Shown here piece by piece: positions 1-6,009 of a stretch of 64,000 nucleotides of DNA. The notes under the pieces were generated by a model, which did not search any database, was not told the origin of the DNA, and saw nothing but the letters and a program-made list of their open reading frames with translations. The stretch comes from an uncultured Ellagibacter sp. (GTDB lineage: Bacteria > Actinomycetota > Coriobacteriia > Coriobacteriales > Eggerthellaceae). Every line of letters begins with the position of its first letter. The first letter of the stretch is position 1. The DNA lies in the NCBI RefSeq assembly GCF_934643285.1, contig NZ_CAKUBT010000005.1, forward strand, positions 38,846-102,845. Reading direction: 5' to 3'. The translations under genes were made by a program, and so were the position numbers.

Positions 1-651
1 CGCGCAGGTGGGCTTGACGTCGATGTCGACCTCTGCGGCCTTGCGCATGATGTCTTGGAGCAGCGCCTCGTTCTCCAGCACCTTGAGGCTCGTCTCCTCG
101 ATGTACTTGCCGCGCCCCACGGGGATGAGGAAGAAAATCGAGTGGTTGACCGCGCCGATGCTCTGCGCGAAGTCCGTGATGTCGCAGACCTCGTCGCGGT
201 TCCAGTCGACCACGGTGGTATGGATCTGGAAGTCGAGGCCCGCGCGCTTGCATGCCTCGATGCCCGCGAGGGTGTCGGCGTGGGCGCCTGCGACGCCGCG
301 GAAGGCGTCATGCTTTGCCGCGTCGAGGCTGTCGATGCTGATGCCCATGGAGCACGCGCCGGCTTCCTTGAGCTTTCGCGCGACCTCGTCGGTGATCAGC
401 GTGCCGTTGCTGCCGAACACGGGGCGCAGGCCTTGAGCTGCAGCGTGCGCCACGAGCTCGAAGATGTCGTCGCGCATAAGGGGCTCGCCGCCGCTGAAGA
501 TCATGATCTTGAAGCCGGCGCGCGCGATCTGCTCGATCATCGCCTTGCCCTCGGCCGTCGTCAGCTCGCGACTGTCACACTCCGCCGCGTCCTGGTAGCA
601 GTGCTCGCATTTGAGGTTGCACCTGTTGGTTGTCATCCACGATACGATCAT
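1..651 (-). CDS. Radical SAM protein, NirJ2/AhbC-D-like (3' end cut by window edge)
   Basis: 217 codons are visible, reading open to the window edge. The N-terminus holds the radical SAM [4Fe-4S] motif CNLKCEHC (CxxxCxxC) followed by YQDA, and an SGGEPL motif (SAM binding) near residue 60; the last visible residues are KPTCA, a stretch that in heme-pathway radical SAM proteins leads into the SPASM region. The opening MIVSWxTTNxCN resembles, from memory, the NirJ2/AhbC/AhbD group acting on siroheme-derived tetrapyrroles. Peptide-modifying SPASM enzymes are the main alternative. ATG is preceded by GGGAGGAGAG. The promoter upstream has a MerR-type 19-bp spacer, so it is probably controlled by the neighbouring MerR protein. 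Radical SAM family is secure; the heme role is inference. Confidence 0.75.
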   Translation of the reverse strand, partial: MIVSWMTTNRCNLKCEHCYQDAAECDSRELTTAEGKAMIEQIARAGFKIMIFSGGEPLMRDDIFELVAHAAAQGLRPVFGSNGTLITDEVARKLKEAGACSMGISIDSLDAAKHDAFRGVAGAHADTLAGIEACKRAGLDFQIHTTVVDWNRDEVCDITDFAQSIGAVNHSIFFLIPVGRGKYIEETSLKVLENEALLQDIMRKAAEVDIDVKPTCA

Positions 652-680
652 CGTCTCTCCTCCCTCGAAACCGATTGAGG

Positions 681-711
681 ATGCTAACGGGCGACGTTGC
701 GTCATGGGCAA
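681..711 (-). promoter_or_regulatory. MerR-type promoter of the radical SAM gene (19-bp spacer with dyad)
   Basis: On the minus strand a -35 TTGCCC (706-711) and a -10 TAGCAT (681-686) are separated by 19 bp rather than 17. The spacer holds TGACGCAACGTC, an imperfect dyad matching the one in the merR promoter at 1655-1669. Long spacers with a central dyad are the hallmark of promoters activated by MerR-family proteins. Confidence 0.6.
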
Positions 712-795
712 GCGCTGCGCGAGAAAAAACTGGCGAGTGATGAGATTTGCCGATTAATGCGCCGAGCTGGGCGAATGACAGGCGATGCAAAGCAA

Positions 796-818
796 CACCC
801 GCCCAAGTGGGACGGGTG
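796..818 (-). terminator. Hairpin terminator after merR
   Basis: CACCCGCCC-aagt-GGGACGGGTG hairpin just downstream of the merR stop, followed on the minus strand by a T-rich TTGCTTTG. It separates merR from the radical SAM gene, which therefore needs its own promoter. Confidence 0.5.
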
Positions 819-857
819 CCGGCACGGGATGGCTGTGGTTGTTACGGCTTGGCGCCC

Positions 858-1598
858 CTAACCGCGCAGCGCCTCGAGCGCGTCTTTGAGGAAGCTGAGC
901 GTCCTACGCTGGATGCCCGCGTAGAAGTCGCGGTCGTACTGCTTGGGGCCTTGCGCGCGCTGATTGGCGAGGCGCTTGAGGCCGGCGAGCGCGCCGGACA
1001 TGCCGCCGAGGCGCTCGAAACGCAAGGCGAGCTCCCGGCCGCGCTCGTCGCCGGGCTGCACGCCATCGTGCATGGCCTCGATGGTGTCGCCCATGAGCTG
1101 GTGCCAGCGGCTGACCTCCTCGTGGGTGAGCTCCGGGACGCTGCTCTCGTCGCAGCCCTCGCCGTTGATGGCCAGCCACAGCACGTCCTCGCGGTTCTGC
1201 ATGTCGCTGATGGCCTGGGCAAAGTCGCTCCAGCGCACGTGCTCGCTTGCAGCGAGCTGCTCTCGGAGGCTGTTGACGGTGCTGATGTTGTGCAGGACCT
1301 CGACGCTCTCGCGCTCAAGCTCGTGCATGCGGCTCTCGAGCGCACCGGAGAGCTCCCGGCGGTCGTCGAGCGCCTCCGCCTCCTTGATCTGCGCGAGCGA
1401 GAAGCCGAGGTACTTGAGGGTGAGGATGCGGTAGAGGCGTTCCTCGTCCTCGCGGGAGTACAGGCGCTGATTCTGCTCGCTTTTCGAGCTGGGGTGGAGC
1501 AGGCCCTTTTGGTCGTAGTACTGGATGGTGCGCACGGTCACGCCCACGCGGCGGGCGATCTCGCCGACGGTCATCAGGTCATCTTCATATACAGGCAT
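858..1598 (-). CDS. MerR-family activator with TipAS-like C-terminal domain
   Basis: 246 aa. Residues 8-75 form a MerR winged-helix domain (MTVGEIARRVGVTVRTIQYYD, then the RLYS wing). A coiled-coil dimerisation helix follows (about 75-110), then a helical C-terminal domain with W, H and G spacing (EVSRWHQLMGDTIEAMHDG) reminiscent of the TipAS ligand-binding domain. The ATG at 1598 is chosen over an upstream GTG because GAGAAGGA lies just before it. Its own promoter and that of the downstream radical SAM gene share a dyad in a 19-bp spacer, so it is probably autoregulated and an activator of its neighbour. The ligand is unknown. Confidence 0.85.
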   Translation of the reverse strand: MPVYEDDLMTVGEIARRVGVTVRTIQYYDQKGLLHPSSKSEQNQRLYSREDEERLYRILTLKYLGFSLAQIKEAEALDDRRELSGALESRMHELERESVEVLHNISTVNSLREQLAASEHVRWSDFAQAISDMQNREDVLWLAINGEGCDESSVPELTHEEVSRWHQLMGDTIEAMHDGVQPGDERGRELALRFERLGGMSGALAGLKRLANQRAQGPKQYDRDFYAGIQRRTLSFLKDALEALRG

Positions 1599-1644
1599 GC
1601 CGCGTCCTTCTCGCACGTGTGATCATCGGATAATCCAACACCCT

Positions 1645-1675
1645 ATTATCGCGCGTGACGCTACGTCACCGTCAA
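1645..1675 (-). promoter_or_regulatory. merR promoter with 19-bp spacer and operator dyad
   Basis: Minus strand: -35 TTGACG (1670-1675), 19-bp spacer (1651-1669), -10 GATAAT (1645-1650). The spacer contains the perfect dyad GTGACG-cta-CGTCAC (1655-1669). The architecture matches MerR/TipA/Mta-type regulated promoters. Confidence 0.65.
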
Positions 1676-1680
1676 GCGCG

Positions 1681-1785
1681 CGGGCGGTGATTGCCGCCGC
1701 CTTGCTGCAACCAGATGGCGCCGACGGGCGCGAGCTGCTCGACGCGCTGGGGGTCGAGAAGGTGCCCTACGGAGAGCTCGACTGA
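1681..1785 (+). pseudogene. Possible remnant of a substrate-binding protein C-terminus
   Basis: A short open stretch ends ...AALLQPDGADGRELLDALGVEKVPYGELD and stops at 1785. The pattern of an Ala-rich helix, then GRELLDALGV and a short hydrophobic tail, recalls the C-termini of PhnD-like periplasmic binding proteins. There is no start, ribosome site or upstream domain, so if real it is a decayed fragment. The following 1786-2075 bp is very GC-rich, with short hairpins (for example CGGGCG/CGCCCG near 2000) and no gene that I can recognise. Confidence 0.25.
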
Positions 1786-2075
1786 CGGTCGGGGCGATGG
1801 AGGCGGACCGCAGGCGCCGCGGCGAGGGGCCGCTGACGCCTTAGCCCCGCCGGCCCAGGAAACCGAATAGGCAGGGCCCTCCAGCCCGTCCGGATGAGCC
1901 CGAAAACCGACCCGGGCGGGCCGGCGGAGCCATGCCCGAAACTCAGCCGGGCGCCCCGGCCGAGGGCCCTCGGGGCCGAACCGGCCTGGAAAAGCGCAGA
2001 GCGGGCGTTTGCGCGCCCGTCCCGTTAGCTGTGAAAACGCCGGTTACGGCGCGGGTATTCGGCTACCAATGAAAA

Positions 2076-3566
2076 TCAACCAGCTTCGCCGGCGGGGGCA
2101 GGGGCGTCTGCCGGATGTGCCGTTTGGTCGGAGGCGTCCGAAAGCGCCTTGTCCTCGGAGGAGGGCTTCCTTTCAGCAGAAGTAGCAGTCGCGTTGCGCT
2201 TCGACCCTCGCGAGGAATTGCCTTCCGCGGCGCGGCTTTCCGCCGTGCGGCCGAGCACCGCCGCGCGGTCGCGAGCGGCGGCATCCGCGCGGTAAGCTTC
2301 CCAACCCCGCTCGCTCGGATGGTAGAAGCAGCCGCGCTCCAAGCCATCGGGAAGGTAGCGCTGATCGACCCATCCTTCAGGGTAGTCGTGGGGATATTTG
2401 TAGGTTCCGTAGTTCTCGGATCCTGGGCGATGCCTATCGCGCAGGTAGTCGGGCACCTTGCGCGCAGGCCCGCGGCGAACCTCGGCGAGCGCCGCATCGA
2501 TTCCCGCCTCCGCGGCGTTGCTTTTCGGAGCGAGCGCTAGGTATATCGCCGCCTGTGCCAGGTTAATACGGCATTCCGGGTAGCCGATGACCTCGGCGGA
2601 CTTGAACGCGGCTTCGGCAATGAGAAATGCTTGAGGGTCGGCGTTGCCCACGTCCTCCGAAGCCTGGATCATCATGCGGCGCGCGATGAACTTCGGGTCT
2701 TCCCCACCGTCGATCATGCGCGCGAGCCAATAGAGCGCAGCATCAGGGTCGCTCCCGCGCATCGACTTGATGAACGCGGAGATGACGTCGTAGTGCATGT
2801 CTTTGTTCTTGTCGTAGGCGAGCGCGCGGTGGGGCGTTGCGCGGCGCACGACATCGACGCTGATGAGAACAGGCTTTTTGGGAGTGCCGGGCGCCACCAT
2901 CTGCGAGGCGAGCTCGAGCGTGGTAAGCGAGGCGCGCCCGTCGCCCCCGGCGAGCAGCACGATAGCCGAAAGGGCGTCGTCGGCAAGCGCATAGCGCCCG
3001 GCGAGCCCGCGTTCGTCAGCGAGCGCGCGGCGAACGAGCTGCGCGATTTCCCCATCGGTGAGCGAGTGAAGCTCGACCACGCGGGAACGGCTGATGAGCG
3101 CTGAGTTCACTTCGAAGAACGGGTTTTCCGTGGTGGCTCCCACCAGCACGACCACGCGGTTTTCGACCGCATGGAGCAGCGCGTCTTGCTGACTGCGGTT
3201 GAAGCGGTGGATCTCGTCGACGAACAGGATGGTTCGAAGGCCCTGCATCGTCAGGCGCTTTTCCGCGGCGCTGATCTCGCGGCGCAGGTCGGACACGGTG
3301 CCGCCGATGGCGGACACTTCCACAAAGGTTGCCCTCGTGTGCTCGGCGATGACATGCGCAAGCGAGGTTTTCCCCGTGCCCGCGGGCCCGAAGAGGATGA
3401 CCGAGCTTAAGCTATCGCCCTCGATGGCACTGCGCAACCAGCTGCCAGGACCGACCGCGTCGGTCTGCCCCACGACCTCGTCAAGAGTGCGCGGGCGCAT
3501 GCGCACCGCAAGCGGCGCCACTTCCGCGCGGCGCTCGTTTTCCATTGCTGTGAATAAGGTTTCCAT
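2076..3566 (-). CDS. rarA: Replication-associated recombination protein A (AAA+ ATPase)
   Basis: 496 aa. RarA/MgsA works at stalled replication forks and is related to clamp-loader ATPases. The protein has a Walker A GPAGTGKT at residues 60-67, Walker B ILFVDEIH around 113-120, the sensor ATTENPFFEVN, and the C-terminal tetramerisation region with DRHRPGSENYGTYKYPHDYPEGW typical of the family. The last 75 or so residues are a Ser/Ala/Lys-rich low-complexity tail beyond the usual end. The start is METLFT at 3566; an ATG four codons upstream is also possible and neither has a strong Shine-Dalgarno. A structured RNA with its own terminator lies directly upstream. Confidence 0.93.
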   Translation of the reverse strand: METLFTAMENERRAEVAPLAVRMRPRTLDEVVGQTDAVGPGSWLRSAIEGDSLSSVILFGPAGTGKTSLAHVIAEHTRATFVEVSAIGGTVSDLRREISAAEKRLTMQGLRTILFVDEIHRFNRSQQDALLHAVENRVVVLVGATTENPFFEVNSALISRSRVVELHSLTDGEIAQLVRRALADERGLAGRYALADDALSAIVLLAGGDGRASLTTLELASQMVAPGTPKKPVLISVDVVRRATPHRALAYDKNKDMHYDVISAFIKSMRGSDPDAALYWLARMIDGGEDPKFIARRMMIQASEDVGNADPQAFLIAEAAFKSAEVIGYPECRINLAQAAIYLALAPKSNAAEAGIDAALAEVRRGPARKVPDYLRDRHRPGSENYGTYKYPHDYPEGWVDQRYLPDGLERGCFYHPSERGWEAYRADAAARDRAAVLGRTAESRAAEGNSSRGSKRNATATSAERKPSSEDKALSDASDQTAHPADAPAPAGEAG

Positions 3567-3616
3567 GCCGCGTATCATATCATGCGAACGTTTGTTTGCC
3601 CAGAGGTGAAGAGCGG

Positions 3617-3754
3617 GAAAAGAAATGGCCCACCGGAAAGGGAGGTCCGGCGGGCCCAAGGAGGGGATTAGACGGTCGGGGTTAGGACCGCCTGCTGCTT
3701 TCGAAAGAAGGCAACTGCAGGGTTCTCGAAGGAGGGGGGACCTTCTCACCTGCT
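3617..3754 (-). ncRNA. Candidate structured small RNA / leader upstream of rarA
   Basis: On the minus strand a TATACT -10 box (3761-3766) precedes about 135 nt without coding potential. This stretch has three consecutive hairpins: CCTGC...CTTTCGAAAG...GCAGG, then CGGTC-ctaacccc-GACCG, then a strong GGCCCGCCGGA/TCCGGTGGGCC stem (3627-3656) followed by ATTTCTTTT, an intrinsic terminator. Single-stranded parts contain two CCTCCTT runs complementary to Shine-Dalgarno sequences. It does not match 4.5S, tmRNA or RNase P as I know them, and it is short for 6S RNA. Because the terminator precedes the rarA start it could be an independent sRNA or an attenuated leader. Confidence 0.45.
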
Positions 3755-4076
3755 GCATGCAGTATACCAACCACCCTTGAACCCCTTATGTTCGACACGT
3801 GGGCATCTTATGAATCAACCAGGGCTTTTGTTACGAGTTCGTTTCTTTTGGCGGCTCCAAGGCAAGCACAGAGCGCTCGGAGCCTGCGCGGCTTCGCCTC
3901 GCAGCTGCGACCATCGGACAAGCACTGGGCGCGCACAGAGAGCCCTCGCCGCGCATACGCCGCCTTCGCCGCCTGACGGAGCAAGCCCAGAGCGCGGGCG
4001 TCCGCTCGCAAAACTTCTCAATGGAAAACAATCTGAGGTGATAGAATGCTGGTACTTGCTTATCGAAAGGAAATCC

Positions 4077-4163
4077 ATGGCAGAAAAGAGCGGTTGCACC
4101 CAGATCATCATTATCGCCCTCGGAATCTGTCTCGGCCTCGCGCTGTTCGGTCTCTGTGGCTAG
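4077..4163 (+). CDS. 28-aa single-span membrane peptide
   Basis: ATG preceded by GAAAGGAAA with good spacing; a TAGAAT -10-like box lies at 4042-4047. The product has a polar start (MAEKSGCTQ) and one hydrophobic span (IIIIALGICLGLALFGLCG). Its stop codon overlaps the GTG start of the next gene, so the two are probably translationally coupled. Function is unknown; it may be a small partner of the VanZ-like protein. Confidence 0.5.
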   Translation: MAEKSGCTQIIIIALGICLGLALFGLCG

Positions 4164-4572
4164 GCAGCTCCGATTCATGATGAGGCGTCTTGGGCCGGCG
4201 CTGTTCTCGTGGAGCAACCTGCTCCCCCTTCTTGCCACCCTCGTTTACCTTATCAACAGGTTCGCCTTCTCGCTGGATTGCGTTCTGCCGTACGAATTCG
4301 CCAACTATCATCTCGCCGACCTTTGCGGCGGCATTGTTTTCCCCGCTTACGTAAATGTCTTGACCAGGACTGTTTCAGGCAGAGAGATTATCTGCGACCT
4401 GGGGTCTTCCCTCCTTCTCTCGGCATTGTGCGCAGTATGTTGGGAAGTCTTAGCTTCGTGCGTCCTGCATTTCGGCACCGCCGATCCTATCGACGCCCTC
4501 ATGTACTTTCTCGGCGGGCTTGTCTATCTCGCTTTCTACAAGATTCTCCCAAGGGAGGGGAAGGTGGCCTAG
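4156..4572 (+). CDS. Small multi-span membrane protein (VanZ-like topology)
   Basis: 138 aa with about four hydrophobic segments, charged caps and a pattern resembling small VanZ-type membrane proteins; the family call is tentative. GTG at 4156 overlaps the stop of the upstream 28-aa peptide, which suggests coupling; an internal ATG at about 4177 is an alternative. No enzymatic motif is visible. Downstream is a 400-bp non-coding stretch carrying an inverted-repeat element. Confidence 0.55.
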   Translation: MARQLRFMMRRLGPALFSWSNLLPLLATLVYLINRFAFSLDCVLPYEFANYHLADLCGGIVFPAYVNVLTRTVSGREIICDLGSSLLLSALCAVCWEVLASCVLHFGTADPIDALMYFLGGLVYLAFYKILPREGKVA

Positions 4573-4668
4573 CCGCAAGCGCCAGCGAACCCATGCCCTG
4601 CCCTTGGCAGCGTATGTCACTTTTTGAGGGAGGGTGTTCCTGACGGAAGCTATTTTTCGAGAGGGGGT

Positions 4669-4856
4669 CCTGCCAGAAATCGAGCGGTTTTCATCAACGG
4701 GAAGCCCTCGGAAGGCGTTTCCCCGCCCCTTGTGACGAGCGAACGAAAGCGGCGCGAAGAGTAAGGCCAGTTCAGCGGGTTTTGCTTCGCGGACGGCTTT
4801 CTCCTCCTCGCTCGAATTCTTCCCGAGATGATGAAAACCGCCCGATTTCTGGCAGG
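4669..4856. repeat. Rep-A element, copy 1 (188 bp, terminal inverted repeats)
   Basis: Left arm CCTGCCAGAAATCGAGCGG continuing into TTTTCATCA, right arm its inverted counterpart ending TTTCTGGCAGG. Arms are about 28 bp. An internal block AAGGCCAGTTCA lies 82 bp from one end, matching at the same offset (inverted) in copies at 34199 and 61410. No coding capacity. It occupies most of the 4573-4977 intergenic region; the remainder holds nothing recognisable. Confidence 0.75.
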
Positions 4857-4977
4857 TCTCCCCTTTGAAAATGACAAGATTGAAAATTCAAGCTTGAAAA
4901 GACCGCCCCTTCTCGAGGAGGTCGCCCGCGCCCGCGGGTGCACCTCACTTGGGAAGGGTATCGCCGCCTGCGAACAC

Positions 4978-5790
4978 TTACCCTTGCTTGCGCTCGAAGA
5001 GCACGTTGTTGGTGTGCAGCCAGCTTTCCACTGTGCCAGTGTCGAAGCCGTCTTCGGGATCGATTACGAGCGCGTACATCTCTTCCTCGCGCAGCACCTC
5101 GTCGAGCGCGTCGGTCAACTGGATTTCACCGCCCACGCCAGGCTTCACGTCGGCCAGAAGCTCCATGACGCGCGGGCTCAGCAGATAGCGGCCGAACACG
5201 GCCAGGTTCGACGGCGCATCCTCAAGCGCCGGCTTCTCCACGAGTGAATCGACCTTCCACACATCGTCGGAGAGCTTCTCGCCAGCGATGATCCCGAAGC
5301 GATGCACCTGGTCATCGGGCACGGGCATGACCGCAATCACGCTCGCCCCGCCGTGCTCATCCGACACCTTCTGCATCGCGGGAAGCATCTGGTTGTCGGG
5401 CACGATCACATCGCCCAGAAGCACGTAGAACGGCTCGCCCGCCGTCTTCTCGTGCGCGCACCAGATGGCATGCCCCAGCCCGAGCGGCTCCTCCTGGTAC
5501 ACGTAGCTCACATTGTAGTTGCCCACGCGCTCCACCTCGTCAGCGTAAGCATCCTTACCGCGCGCGCGCAGCGTGGCGACCAGGTCGGGGTCGGGCGTGA
5601 AGTGGTCCTCAATCGCCTTCTTGGAGCGGCTGTTCACAATGACGACCTCGTCGGCCTTCGACGCCAAGCCCTCCTCCACCACGTACTGGATGACGGGGCG
5701 ATCAACCACGAGCAGCATCTCTTTCGGCTGCGCCTTCGTGGCGGGAAGGAAGCGCGTGCCCAAACCGGCAGCGGGAATAAGTGCCTTCAT
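4978..5790 (-). CDS. galU: UTP-glucose-1-phosphate uridylyltransferase
   Basis: 270 aa, the usual length. It makes UDP-glucose for envelope polysaccharides. The N-terminus has the nucleotidyltransferase signature AAGLGTRFLPATKAQPKEM, then VVDRPVIQYVVEE; further motifs include QEEPLGLGHA, FGIIAGE and a VEKP segment, all standard for GalU. ATG at 5790 is preceded by AAAGG; an in-frame upstream extension lacks a start with a ribosome site. Confidence 0.95.
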   Translation of the reverse strand: MKALIPAAGLGTRFLPATKAQPKEMLLVVDRPVIQYVVEEGLASKADEVVIVNSRSKKAIEDHFTPDPDLVATLRARGKDAYADEVERVGNYNVSYVYQEEPLGLGHAIWCAHEKTAGEPFYVLLGDVIVPDNQMLPAMQKVSDEHGGASVIAVMPVPDDQVHRFGIIAGEKLSDDVWKVDSLVEKPALEDAPSNLAVFGRYLLSPRVMELLADVKPGVGGEIQLTDALDEVLREEEMYALVIDPEDGFDTGTVESWLHTNNVLFERKQG

Positions 5791-5937
5791 AGGAAACCTT
5801 TCTTCGCGAGGCAACATACAAGGAAAGCGCCCGCTCGGCGCTTTCCAGAAACTCACGGGACAGATTGTAGCACGAGGCAATTGAGCTGCCCGCGACGGCG
5901 GCGAACGCAACCCGAAGGCCACAAAGCCCAAACGCAA

Positions 5938-5980
5938 CCCGGCCCGCTCCCCCGCCTTAGGGGAAGGGAAGCGGGCCGGG
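5938..5980 (-). terminator. Terminator after the subtilase gene
   Basis: Long hairpin with arms CCCGGCCCGCT and AGCGGGCCGGG, followed on the minus strand by TTGCGTTTG. Confidence 0.6.
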
Positions 5981-6009
5981 AATTAGCCGAAGCAACTCGC
6001 CAGCTTCTT

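Noticed and set aside
3617..3754. Calling the rarA-upstream RNA 6S RNA
   Set aside because: About 135 nt is short and I cannot draw the long closing stem with a central bubble; left as an unclassified candidate.
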